64,000 nt of DNA, from positions 81,919,018 through 81,983,017 of the forward strand of contig OZ026516.1 in assembly GCA_964019695.1 (NCBI GenBank). The letters are read 5' to 3'. The notes beneath the pieces are model-generated. The model was not told the DNA's origin. It ran no database searches and saw only the letters and a list, made by a program, of their open reading frames with translations. The DNA is from Loripinus fragilis. Its lineage: Eukaryota; Mollusca; Bivalvia; Lucinida; Lucinidae. Position numbers and translations under genes: made by a program. Within the stretch, counting starts at the first letter, position 1. Every line of letters starts with the position of its first letter. Below, one piece after another: positions 52,510-63,060 of this stretch.

Positions 52510-52935
52510 TTAACTATTTGCATGCTGGGTATTTTATCATCTGCTGATTTCTTTTAAAATATCTTTTCGAATTCAGATCTGGCCCAACAAAATGTTGAAA
52601 CTACATAATTTGAGAAGATTATCAATTTATCAGCAGGCGATAAAGAGAGTTAATGTTGAGACTGTGATCAGTTAATCTTCCCATCTGGGTCAACACTGTC
52701 TAAGATTGACTGTAGGGTTAACAAAACAGCAATGTAATTTCAACAGTGTTCAAAGGGATGCAACTCTTTTAACCTTATCAAAAGTTGACATAATGGTCAC
52801 TGTGTTTGGACACTACTCTGGCAACATTATTGTCTGCTGATATTACCTTTGCATTAAATGCAAACAGTTTGGATCCAGATCAGGCCAGACAAAATGTCAG
52901 ATCTGATCTGAATCCCAACTGGTATTCCTGAAAGT
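52510..52935. repeat. Two P4 fragments
   Basis: 52510-52653 (TATTTGCATGCTGGGTATTT, AGCAGGCGATAAAGAGAGTT) and 52795-52935 inverted (CTGCTGATATTACC, CAGATCAGGCCAGACAAAAT, GTCAGATCTGATCTG, GGTATTCCTGAAAG). Confidence 0.6.
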
Positions 52936-53214
52936 TTTTATTTTGCATTTTTCTTCTCCAAAAATCAAAAGATAAGAAAAAAGCTCAGCTCAGTTAGAGG
53001 TCTTGATTTCAGTCTGACCACCCATCTACTTCCATATGATACTTTGAGTTTGCAAGTTGTGAAGACTCTGCGAGACTGCACGGATAAAGTCATCTGCGCA
53101 AGGGCCTGTTGGGAGTATAAAATCTCATGACGAATATTAAAGAAATATGCAAATAATTGAATTTCATGGTCCTTGTAAAATCTGACAGTGAATTTAAAAC
53201 CCATAGGTCTAGAT

Positions 53215-53385
53215 AAGCAAATTTTTTTAGCGTAAAATTGTGATTATTTCGTTTTGGGTTCTCAAAAGAACCGACAATATACGGTTTGGGTTCTCAAAAG
53301 ACCCGTCTCATGGAGACGGTTCTTTTGAGTACGCACAACATATGTTTTGGTTGAGAAATAAGAAAGAAAGTTCTTAATTACATAC
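53215..53385. repeat. P2 element with partly repeated arm
   Basis: GTTTTGGGTTCTCAAAAGAA then CCGACAATATACGGTTTGGG, TTCTCAAAAGACCCGTCTCA, TGGAGACGGTTCTTTTGAGT. The left arm occurs twice, the right arm once. Confidence 0.65.
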
Positions 53386-53389
53386 TCAT

Positions 53390-54000
53390 ATCTGGAGGCC
53401 TGTAAACACAGTTAAACAGTGTAATAACTATATGTTCTCATAGTTTGTAATGCGTAATAAAACAATATAGGGCCTTGTTTTCTTTTCTCAAAAAACACCA
53501 CATTTGAATAGAAAACAGAAATTTAAGAAGTCAGCTAACAAAAACATCTCAGTGAAATTGGATATGAATTCTAAATCGAATACAATGATGAAACACACAC
53601 AACAAATATTGCCATTCATTCCCAAAAGACTTCTCATTTTGAAAACAATTCAATGATGCATAATCATACATCAAGATCAGCAAAATTTTTGCAGATAAAC
53701 AGAACAGAACAGAACATATCTTTATTGACATAAAACTCAGGCCACTCACAGGTACTATTAAACAAGGAGATTCCAACAGAGAGGTCATAATATGTTTTGT
53801 ACTAAACAGGTCTTACAGTAATTGAAAGTTATAAGTTTTGGGATTTACCTTATACGTCACTGTCATAAACGGTTTGTGGAATTATAGCAAAAGAACATAG
53901 GGTAAACAGACCTCCAGAAATCAAAAATTATATTTCTTATTTTACAACAAAACACATGTTATGGGTACTCAAAAGAACCACAAGATATACTTCTCCCATA
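53390..54000. other. Intron, P2 remnant and nothing else
   Basis: AACACATGTTATGGGTACTC near 53948-53968 is a P2 left arm without its partner. No exon seen. Confidence 0.4.
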
Positions 54001-54177
54001 GTTGACCGACCAGCTTAAAAAGCTGAGATGACTGGTTATCTGTGCAGTCTAGCAAGAGTCTTTACTACTTGTACTTGCATAATACTTGTGGGCACCCCAA
54101 AACACAAACAAAATCCAAAACACACCCTCTTGAGTCTCAACTACCCTATCTCTTGGAAGCCTTCCTACCTCGCTCTT

Positions 54178-54310
54178 TGTATGCTGAATAATGTTGTCTT
54201 CGTTAAACTTTTTCAAAAAATTAAATTCAGGAATCCATCAGTGTCAAACAGCTTGGATCAAGATCAGGCCCAACTTTTTAGTCGGGCCTGATCTCGGTCC
54301 AAACTGTTCA
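54178..54310. mobile_element. P4 element, cut by P7
   Basis: TTTGTATGCTGAATAATGTT, GCTTGGATCAAGATCAGGCC, CAACTTTTTAGTCGGGCCTG, ATCTCGGTCCAAACTGTT. A P7 element starts at 54309 and the P4 end (ACAAAGGTTATCGGCAGACA, AAGCAAAGAG) resumes at about 54625. Confidence 0.75.
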
Positions 54311-54619
54311 TGTGCGGATCCAGAAAGTTTTGTCAGAGGGGTCCAACTTTGACAGTTTTTTTTTTTTATTTTAGTTGATGAGGGGAGGGAGGATCCAAAT
54401 ACCACTATATCATAAGCAGGCCATCATTGGCTCGCCAGGAAACGCCATTTAAATTGAGTTTCGCTGGCTTGCTGATGATGGCCCAACATTGAATGCTGGC
54501 TTGAAAGCTTTATGTGATTTTCAGGGGATCCAGACCAGTATTATTAAGATACCCTATATTTTTGTGATTTTTCAGGGGGGTCCGGACCCCCTGTCCCCCC
54601 CCCTCTGGTTCTGTGCATG
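54309..54619. mobile_element. P7 element inserted in P4
   Basis: CATGTGCGGATCCAGAAAG ... TCTGGTTCTGTGCATG, with CAGGCCATCATTGGCTCGCC and GCTTGCTGATGATGGCCC. The surrounding P4 sequence continues on both sides. Confidence 0.82.
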
Positions 54620-54649
54620 TTATTTACAAAGGTTATCGGCAGACAACAC

Positions 54650-55010
54650 TAGCAAGCAAAGAGATAGAGCTAACCACATGATCATATGGAAGCAAAATTG
54701 TCTCAAACAAAGATTAGATAAGATGCTTTTAAGATAAATATGGTGTCTTTAAATTCCAGATTAATTCTGTGGGTAGAATTCTAAAACAACTGCTGAGACC
54801 TGCAAACTGAATTAAGACGGATGCTCACTTTAATTAATTTAATTCAATTTGTCAATTTTTCCCAGAAGAACGCACATCCCAAATGGATGAGGGAATAAAT
54901 TTATCACAGAAAAATAATGCCTTTATTATCGCAGAAAAAAACTGATCAATCTGCATTTTTGAGAAGAAGAGCTTTGCAAAATTTACAAAATGTGTTCGAA
55001 AGAATAGTGT
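54650..55010. other. Intron, nothing recognised
   Basis: No supported exon or repeat. Confidence 0.4.
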
Positions 55011-55011
55011 T

Positions 55012-55177
55012 TACAGTAAATGTTCTAATGTTCAATTAAGTTGGCTACAAAAAATCCGGTCAAACAGATCTGATCCAGATCAGACTGATCAGGGTCTTCC
55101 CTGTTTGCTATTTTGAAATATAGCCCTGATAACTATAACATTTTATTGGAGAATAGAATATTCAAAATTTTACCGTA
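55012..55177. mobile_element. P3 element, shortened
   Basis: TTACAGTAAATGTTCTAATG ... TTCAAAATTTTACCGTA; GATCCAGATCAGACTGATCA, GGGTCTTCCCTGTTTG. The centre is collapsed to one half. Confidence 0.7.
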
Positions 55178-55184
55178 TTTACCA

Positions 55185-55770
55185 CAGCTCATCCTGCTTG
55201 TTGGACAGTCCAAAGGGTTCAAATGATTTATACAAGTGATGCATTTTTTTCCAAAAAACACAGAGGTAAAGTTTGTTAAGAGTCAATGGACACCTACACA
55301 ACCATCCCAACCTGCCCCACTGTGACCCTAAAATAAAGGTCACCAAAATATTGATCAAATTAGTGAGGGTAACAGGCAGTCATTATCCAAGTTTTATTGC
55401 ACAAAAGGAAAGTACCTCATCCAGCGAGCACTTTTTATTTTACCCAAAATGTTAAATAATAAACATAACATCTGATGTTTACACCTTTTTTAAGTATCCA
55501 CGTGCATAAGCAAATCAAGAAGCCAAAAAACTGCCTAGCAGCATAAATGAACCTAGAAAATAATACTTCTTCTTGTTTATAAAAACAGTGAAAAAAGATA
55601 CCCTAATGGCTCACAGCTGAGCATAGGTTAAACCACTCAACCCATTAAATAACAATCATTATTACCTGCAGCTTGATGAAACCAAAATATAGTATTTCTG
55701 GGAAAACTGTGTAGATCTAGATTAGCTGGCTTAAAGACCCTTTGTAAACCAAACTGTAGATTGTAAAACC
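55185..55770. other. Intron or 5' region, nothing recognised
   Basis: A short P15-like remnant (GAAAACTGTGTAGATCTAGA) near 55702. No exon seen. Confidence 0.4.
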
Positions 55771-55778
55771 ATTGGAAC

Positions 55779-55979
55779 ATGGGTGAAAGTTCTTAATTTC
55801 CAAAATCCTGAACTTTCGAAACTCTGATCAAATGGTCATTTGTCTTTTAAATAGACTGAATATATAAATCAATGAACCTATTATTATCTCCCTAATTCAG
55901 CATTTTGAGACTGACTTTCTATGGAAAGTCAGCCCTAAAATCCTGAATTCAGGTACAATCCTGAAAACTTTCACCCATG
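55779..55979. mobile_element. P8 element
   Basis: ATGGGTGAAAGTTCTTAATT ... CTGAAAACTTTCACCCAT; centre ACTTTCTATGGAAAGT. Confidence 0.78.
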
Positions 55980-56316
55980 TTGGAAATCAGGCATTTGAAA
56001 ATCTTTATATGGAGGATTTAGGTTATTTTGGTACCCAATCAAACAAAGTCAATGACACTGATATATTTATAGAACCATTCATGGATGCCATCAGCTGATA
56101 GACAATCCTTTCTTTATTTAAAGACCTTTCTATTGCTAACTACAGATCAGTTTGACATTGTAATTAATTACATACAACTGATTACATTCTAGTAATGCAG
56201 AAAGCAACCAATGCTACAATGATAGCCAAGGACCAAACAGTGGGGTTAATAAATTAAAGTTTCTCAGAATGCAAAAAGTCCACCCAATTGTGTTTAAATG
56301 CGAACCACTGCATGCA

Positions 56317-56515
56317 TTGTTTGATTAGTTTCTTTATGTCCCAGTCAACAATTTTTCAGTTATGTTGGGATGGGTCTTCCTGGATTGAACCAGTACTAAG
56401 CAAGGATAAATGAATGGCTCAAGGACACAACACAGTGACGCCGATGTCAGAGGCTCGAACCCACAGCCCCTCGGTCTCCAGTCAAGCACTCTATCACTGA
56501 ACCACTGTGCTCCCT
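56317..56515 (-). mobile_element. SINE A
   Basis: Tail TTGATTAGTTTCTTTATGTC, GTCTTCCTGGATTGAACCAG, box B GGTTCGAGCCT, head GGAGCACAGTGGTTCAGTGA. Confidence 0.85.
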
Positions 56516-56529
56516 CCAACCACTGCATG

Positions 56530-57030
56530 CCAAAGTCTGGCAAAGAGAAATGGCCAACAGTATAAGTAGGCAATCACCTCCTAGTCTGCACATTAACAAC
56601 AAAACATTATCACACTATTTCAAAATTCTGCTGCTTATGAAATTGTAAACAACCAACAAAGTACTAAGTGCATGCTTTTAGGAGTATGCTCTTTTATTCT
56701 GTTAAACAAGGTAAATGGATCCAACAAAAGAATTTAAACCAAGTCCGAAAAAGAGAAAACAGAGGATCTACCAAATCCTGAAAAGTTAGAATGGATTCAA
56801 CAGATGGCTGGGGAACAGCAAGGTGATGCTGAATCTCTTGGTCAGTTCCCTAAGGAATTTCAAATTTTCAGGGGCAGGAAATAGCACAGGCAGCAAGCAA
56901 ATAATGCATTTGTTCCACCCAATTGAAAAAGCTGGAATTCATTTAGCCATCTGGAAACAGACCCCTGGAGTCCCAGCAAAACTGAAATTTTTGAATTTCA
57001 CTCTCTTTCCAACAGATTTTGTACCCTTGG
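56530..57030. other. Nothing recognised
   Basis: No supported exon, hairpin or SINE. Confidence 0.4.
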
Positions 57031-57037
57031 CAAATAT

Positions 57038-57378
57038 CATGTGCGGATCCAGAGGGGGGTAAGGGGGTCCAGACCCCCCCCCCCCCCACCCTGAAAAATC
57101 ACAAAAATATAGGGTTTTCTAGCAATACAGATCCGGATTCCCTGAAAAATCGCAGCTACCAAGCCAGCATTCAATGTTGGGACATCATCGGCATGCCAGC
57201 GAAACGCCATTTAATGGCGTTTCGCTGGTGGGCGGATGATGGCCTAAATGGTGTTTCGCTGGCGTGCCGATGATGGCCCGCTTATAGTGGTACTTGGATC
57301 CTCCCTTCCCTCATCAACTAAAAAAAAAGCGTTGTCAAAGTTGGACCCCTCTGACAAAACTTTCTGGATCCGCGCATG
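57038..57378. mobile_element. P7 element, inverted, arm duplicated
   Basis: CATGTGCGGATCCAGAGGGG ... TTTCTGGATCCGCGCATG. The central arm GGCGTTTCGCTGG occurs twice in the same direction (57215 and 57250) against one opposite arm CCAGCGAAACGCC. Confidence 0.8.
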
Positions 57379-57710
57379 ACTTTGGAATGAAGTGGACATA
57401 GCAGTGATTGGCTTATGGGTCCTGGGACTCGCTGTTTTCCATATCAATGGGTCCAAGCAAACTTATGAGTCCAGAACACTATTTTTCATGACAAGTCTGC
57501 CATACCATTGCATCCGATCAAAACTTTGCATCCCAGAGACAAAATTATGAGTAAAAGATGCAGGATGCGCAGGTAAAAAATCACTGCATAGTGCCTTTGG
57601 CTTGAGAAGATGGAGACAAGAACAGTTCAAACTTTTTCTTATGACTTCATCCTTAGCCCTGAATCTGGTCAATTTAGTCTGGTATAATACCATATTACAG
57701 ATGGGACCTA

Positions 57711-57911
57711 TTAGCCCTTAGAATGCCACCTAATTTTGAAGAAGCTAATGTTCCGAAATATTAAAATTTCAAACCAAATAAGGCTGCATATTTCATGTCT
57801 ACCAGAGGCTTCACATGACATGGTGGGTCTTAATTTTTGCTAAACTGAAGCTAGTTTGGCTATCTCATTCTGTTGACATGGTCTCCTGCAGTTGTGATTG
57901 GCACTTTCAGG
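57711..57911. repeat. P1-like element, decayed
   Basis: TTAGCCCTTAGAATGCCACC at the left, TTGTGATTGGCACTTTCAGG at the right; the interior does not match other copies clearly. Confidence 0.45.
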
Positions 57912-58194
57912 AATTGGATAATATTAGTTACCCCTATTATTACTATATTAACTTTCCTAATGTGAATGGTTATATTGTCTAGCAGTTTGGTATGTAGTTA
58001 CTAGTACTATGCCTCTGCAGTCTGACCAGTGGCTGGCTGACTTGAGCCCAAGCCCTCATTGAGCCAGCACACAAGATTTTGGTATGTATCGCAGAGCCTG
58101 AGAGGTGACCAGCGAAAGCTCAAGCTAGCCTGCGCTGTACTGCACAGCTCAGTCTTGCAAGGTCTTACACTGCTAGCACACTAGTAACTAAACC

Positions 58195-58310
58195 ATTTAA
58201 ACCTAGCACCCTTTTTATGGGCCATCAATAGGCAAGCAGTGCAGACCCAGATCAGATGCCGCAATAAGCGGCATCTGATCAGGGTCTGCACTGTTTGCCT
58301 ATTTTAAGTT
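58195..58310. repeat. Hairpin with CAGACCCAGATCAGATGC core
   Basis: AATAGGCAAGCAGTGCAGAC, CCAGATCAGATGCCGCAATA, AGCGGCATCTGATCAGGGTC, TGCACTGTTTGCCTATTTTA. Stem of about 42 nt, almost perfect. Compare 20820-20890. Confidence 0.82.
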
Positions 58311-58429
58311 TGAATGAAAATAAAAAGCACTGCCCAACAACCCTAAAATTGAAAATGGACAGTACAGGACTTATCTAATTGATATGGAAGGGAAATTCCG
58401 AAATATACGTTGTTGGTTTTTTTTTTCAG

Positions 58430-59925
58430 TAAAAACCCCAAACCCCAAATTTTTGGCAAGAGTTTGCAATGAAAAACTCAGAGACACCGAATATGGTTGA
58501 CCTAATCATGCAAGTTGTGGTGAATACCTATGCCAAGTTTTGTAAAACAATATGTTTGCCCTGACCTGGAGAAATTGACTTTAAATATTTGTTAAAGGAT
58601 GTTGTTCAAAGATGAAAGAAATTATACAATACCTTCTTGGGCATTAACAGCATGGCTTAATCCAATGTATGCTAATATCAGTATAGCTAAATATTTACTT
58701 AAATTAAGTAATCCAAACATTGTTCTAGATATATCCAACCTTGGCAGCACAGAATGTGTATAAATCCTTCATACTCAGAATATTAAATATGATTTGTACA
58801 CTGGTATATCACTGCTTAAACAGTTCAATGCACACAACGAAATTATTACATCTTTATCTGTATTTAATATCTTCCTTACTAAAACATGCTTTTAAAACCT
58901 TTTTACTACATCCGAATGAATTAACTTTTTTTGCATAGACACACAGAGGTAAGGTTTAATGGCAAAGTGATCTGAACCGTGATCTCTCATATAGAAACAA
59001 TTATATCCGATTTTGTCACAATCGCGTCATCTATATTTCGATTAAAATTTTCCGTCATAGAATAGAAAATCCAGGTGATAATCCAAAAGCTTACTAGAAG
59101 GCTTTAAAGAATTCAATGTTGAAATGAATGAGGAAACTGCTTGTATACATCCTTACTCTAACCCAGTAATTCACTGTTTGTTCTCTCTAATCCATTTACA
59201 CTGGCAATCTTTCACTGTGTCTGTTGTGTGTATAACTGTAGAAGTCACTGAAGGCTCTGATTGGATAAACTCTTCCTATAACATTTCAATGAAATACTAT
59301 CAGTGTTCATTTCCTCAATAGCAATATTCTATCAGAGAGGAAACATAACAAATTGAACATTCAGCAATTTTGTAGCTTTAATTCAAGCTTGCATTTTACA
59401 AACAAACTGATTCACAAGATTTTAGGCTGTAATAGTATGTATTTTACCCTTGCTGTTATTTAATGTTCCTTGAAAAATTAATCTATATGCTTTACACTCT
59501 AATAATTTAGATATTGGATTTGAGCAAAACTTTTAAAGGAAATTTTATATAATTGAACATAGATTTGCACAATCTTACAAATGATTAGACTGCTAATATT
59601 AAAGAGATAGCTACAGGGTCAATAAAGACATGTGTACTGTTCTGTAATCTGAGTGGACAATATGTATTAAGCCACTCCCACTAAGTACCGCCCACTGATA
59701 GATATGTAAATACTTTCTTCAAAAGTTAATATGTCAGCAGGTTAGTGTAAACTGCCCTGGTTGTTTTATTTACTTTTGAAAGTTGAGAAATCTGAAACTA
59801 TTGTATTGGGAATTACAGTAATTGCTCTAAGGTTTAGAATACAAGAATACATAGCCTTATAAAAACAAGACTGCTCCTCAGTTGCCATCTGAATAGGGTG
59901 TTCAATGTGTGCTGAGTTTAGATGA
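58430..59925. other. Nothing recognised
   Basis: The longest repeat-poor stretch of the window. I looked on the minus strand for a signal-peptide exon with a phase-1 donor and did not find a convincing one. Confidence 0.4.
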
Positions 59926-59930
59926 GCATG

Positions 59931-60069
59931 GTGGTTTGTTTGTGTTTATGCTTTATGTCCCAGATAACAAATTTTCAGTCATGTCGGGACAAATTCCTGT
60001 CCAGTGTCTCGCTAATGCTTCGGGTGAGTCTCCCTTCGACCCCAAGTCTAACACCCTACCACTGAGCTT
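59931..60069 (-). mobile_element. SINE A, diverged
   Basis: TATGTCCCAGATAACAAATT, TCAGTCATGTCGGGACAAAT, CCCTACCACTGAGCTTG. Confidence 0.65.
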
Positions 60070-60071
60070 GT

Positions 60072-60276
60072 AAAAACTTTATCACAACAAAAGTCATCTG
60101 CTTTGTCATCTGCTGAAATGTTTTCAAATGGTCTTCTACCCAGATCAGACTGATTCTGTAAGAGCCCCCGTCTGTGTCCATAATATTTGTCTCTATACTT
60201 CATTATCAATAGTACTAGATTTTTTGGCAGCAGATGACTTACGTAGACAATTTTTTTGCAGATGTGTTAAGGGTTA
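60072..60276. mobile_element. P1 element, decayed left end
   Basis: GTCATCTGCTGAAATGTTTT, CTACCCAGATCAGACTGATT, GGCAGCAGATGACTTACGTA, GTGTTAAGGGTTAA. Confidence 0.6.
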
Positions 60277-60479
60277 AATGTACATGTTAAGCTACCAAGT
60301 GGGGCTAAATGTCTTGATTTGTCTGAACCTTTACCTATATGTCTTCTCTGTGTGTCAGTCAGTGAAGGCTCTAGCAAGGCTGAGTGGATCATCATCACGG
60401 CTTTCCTCAGAACATCATTCTGAAACATAGGGTTAAATTTTTATATCAAACTCACATGCCTGTTGACAACGCCCCCAGT

Positions 60480-60650
60480 CAGTGGCTTATCTAGAGGGGC
60501 TCAGGGGGTTCGATTGAAACTCACTTTGAGACCAAATTATTTCATTGTCATTGGGATATTTCAACAAAATTGAGGTAACTTTAAAATCAGCAAATCGAAT
60601 CACCATTTATACATCTTAACCCCCTTTCCAGAAACCCAGGAACCGCCCTT
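60480..60650. mobile_element. P6 element, diverged
   Basis: CAGTGGCTTATCTAGAGGGG, TTTGAGACCAAATTATTTCA, ATTGGGATATTTCAACAAAA, ACCCCCTTTCCAGAAACCCA. The left palindrome arm is missing. Flanks CCAGT / CCAGC could be a 5-nt duplication. Confidence 0.65.
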
Positions 60651-60723
60651 GCCAGCAATGCCCCAGGTAGAGCACAATCAGCAGAAGCTCATCTAGAACA
60701 TACTGATCAAAGTCCTGAGCATA

Positions 60724-60910
60724 CCCTCTCTTTGCATCCTGGGTAATATTGCATGCCTTTTTGTCGTCCACTGATTTATTTTTCAAAATTTACTTTTTCC
60801 AAAAAAACTTTAAGGAATACCATTAGAGTGTCAAACAGTTTGGATCCAGATCAGGCCCGACATTTTGTCGGGCCTGATCTGGATCCAAACTGTTTGCAAA
60901 GGTTATCAGC
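60724..60910. mobile_element. P4 element with perfect central palindrome
   Basis: CTCTCTTTGCATCCTGGGTA, GAGTGTCAAACAGTTTGGAT, CCAGATCAGGCCCGACATTT, TGTCGGGCCTGATCTGGATC, CAAACTGTTTGC. Its right end is replaced by the duplication described next. Confidence 0.85.
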
Positions 60911-61121
60911 ATGAGCAGACCAGAGTTTATTATCATGGTCAAGATCTTACCTTGCAGATCTGCCTTAGCAATAAAGAATAGAGTGCACAAAATGTCGGGC
61001 CTGATCTGGATCTAACCTGTTTTCAAAGGTTATCAGCATGCATGAGCAGACCAGAGTTTATTATCATGGTCAAGATCTTAGCTTGCAGATCTTGCTTAGC
61101 AATAAAAGAATAGAGTGCACC
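60863..61121 (+). repeat. Two-copy tandem duplication containing a P4 arm
   Basis: Both copies run from TGTCGGGCCTGATCTGGATC through GGTTATCAGCATG, GAGCAGACCAGAGTTTATTA, TCATGGTCAAGATCTTA to AATAGAGTGCAC. Unit about 125-130 nt, few differences. Confidence 0.85.
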
Positions 61122-61124
61122 TTC

Positions 61125-61815
61125 ACCAGTATTGCCCTGGAGACCAGATAATGAGTTGTGATGTCACTATCAGGCTAATTTTATCACCTATCTGTCAATC
61201 ATATCTATTCTTCATTGAAATGGACAATCCACAGTTCTGTACTTAGGGCCAATTAGACCATACTGGGTTTTATAGCAGTTTTATGCTAATGGGTGTATAT
61301 AGTACTGAAAAATGCCTGAAAGTGTTGCAATAAAACTATGGCGGACAAAGATTGAACAAAATCAAAGTTTGCTAAAATGCTTCAAGGCTGAAAAAGTGGC
61401 AAACACAGACATTAAAATCTTTTGAAAAACTAACCGAATTATGAATCAACCTTTTGATCTTGGTATATCAAGATTTAGCCTATTAAACCTATTTACGCTT
61501 TAAATGCCCATAAGCAATGAAACTTCCGCTTGTTATTTTTTCATTTTTTTTGGTTCAAACGTATCCCACCCACATTTTCATTATCATTATCATAGCATTG
61601 ATGTTCAGATGGATTTTAATTTTTTTTTTTTTTTTTGCTAGGAAATTTTCTATAAATAAAATGTCTGCTGATTTTTTCAAAATCAACTTTTTGAAAAACT
61701 TTTCAAGGAAATACCATCAGTTTGGACTCAGATCAGCTCTTACATGTAATCAACTTGTTTTCTATATATTGGTCTATATTGAATAATGGCGTAAACCAAC
61801 TAGGGTGGATGGTAT
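61125..61815. other. Short P4 remnant, otherwise nothing
   Basis: GTCTGCTGATTTTTTCAAAA near 61663 and CATCAGTTTGGACTCAGATC near 61716 are P4 pieces. Confidence 0.45.
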
Positions 61816-61818
61816 GTT

Positions 61819-62001
61819 TTGCTTGTTTGTGTTGATGCATTACATCCCAGTCAACAATTTTTCATTCATGTCGAGACAATTTCCTGTCTTCGAGGATTGA
61901 ATCAGTATTAGTGTCTTGCTCAAGGACAGAAGGCGGTGCCTCCGTTGAGTCTCAAAATCGCTGGATGGCTCTTTGATCAAGTCTGAGCAATTGCGCTCCT
62001 C
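61819..62001 (-). mobile_element. SINE A, diverged
   Basis: ATCCCAGTCAACAATTTTTC, GTGTCTTGCTCAAGGACAGA, GAGTCTGAGCAATTGCGCTC in the order of SINE A; box B is degraded. Confidence 0.7.
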
Positions 62002-62235
62002 CAAGAACGATGCACAGATGCTAGCTGCATGTGATGTACACAAAAGAGTGAAAATAAATGAGTAAATAAATAAACATGCATTCAAAATTAACTTCATAAT
62101 AACCACAAACAGTTACATATCTTATCAGCTGTGCTCAAGTCCAGGACTAACAGACCTATGGTTCCCTGATTAGGAGCTAATGTACTGTTGATAGTAATGA
62201 CACAACATTACCTAACGGTAACCAGCCATTACTAG

Positions 62236-63060
62236 GTGAAAACAAACCTCTTGTCTATATCAAACATTAAGAAAACTAATCAGAATCTCAAACTAATAAA
62301 CCAGTGGTAGAGTGCTTGACTCGAGACCGAGGGGTCCCGGGTTCGAGCCTCACCGGCGTCACTGCATTGTGGTCCTTGAGCAAGACACATTTATCCTAGC
62401 TTAGTACTGGTTCAACCCAGGAAGACCCGTCCCTGTTTAACTGAAAGATTGTTGATGGGACGTAAAGAATCTAATCAAACAAAATCAAAGTAATAAATAT
62501 ATTTTAATAAATAAATTAATAAATTCTTTAATACCTTCTGACAAACAGCAAAGATCAGAGCTAGACTGTGCATTATGCACAGTCTAGCCCTGATGGTTGC
62601 TGTTTGCCTGTAAGAAAAGTCAACTTTCTTTACTAGGGGAAAATAAACCTCATTAGAAAACTAATTGGAATATATACATTTTACAAGTTTGTTTTAAATC
62701 CTTCTGCCAAACAGCAAAGATAACGGCCAGACTGTGCATTGTATGCACAGTCTGGCCCACATTGCACAGTCTGGCCTTGATCTTTGCTGTTTGCCTATGA
62801 GAAAAGTCAACTTTCTTTACTAGGTGAAAATAAACCTCATTAGAAAACTAATTGGAATATATACATTTTACAAGTTTGTTTTAAATCCTTCTGCCAAACA
62901 GTGCATTGTATGCACAGTCTGGCCTACATTGCACAGTCTGGCCTTGATCTTTGCTGTTTGCCTATAAGAAAAGTCAACTTTCTTTACTAGGTGAGAATAA
63001 ACTTCATTAGAAAACTAATTGGAATATATACATTTGAACAAGTTTTTTTTATCCTTCAGA
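62236..63060 (+). repeat. Tandem copies of a hairpin element (167-187-nt period)
   Basis: Four units share TAGGTGAAAATAAACCTCAT, TAGAAAACTAATTGGAATAT, CCTTCTGCCAAACAGCAAAG and GAAAAGTCAACTTTCTTTAC. Starts of TAGG are at 62634, 62821 and 62988; the first, diverged unit (62236-62633) is split by a SINE. Each holds a palindrome such as CTAGACTGTGCATTATGCAC with AGTCTAG. Confidence 0.85.
62295..62488 (+). mobile_element. SINE A inserted in the first tandem unit
   Basis: CCAGTGGTAGAGTGCTTGAC, box B GGGTTCGAGCC, CAACCCAGGAAGACCCGTCC, tail CTAATCAAACAAAATCAAAG. It lacks the first bases of the tRNA head. Confidence 0.88.

Noticed and set aside
61840..62106. Minus-strand open frame beginning with a signal-peptide-like hydrophobic stretch (MKLILNACLFIYSFIF), a candidate for the missing UNC5 first exon.
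   Set aside because: The rest of the frame is a diverged SINE A, and I see no phase-1 donor placed as the Ig1 exon requires.
62295..62345. A functional tRNA gene suggested by box A and box B-like motifs.
   Set aside because: The head is incomplete, does not fold into a cloverleaf that I can draw, and is continuous with a SINE body and tail.
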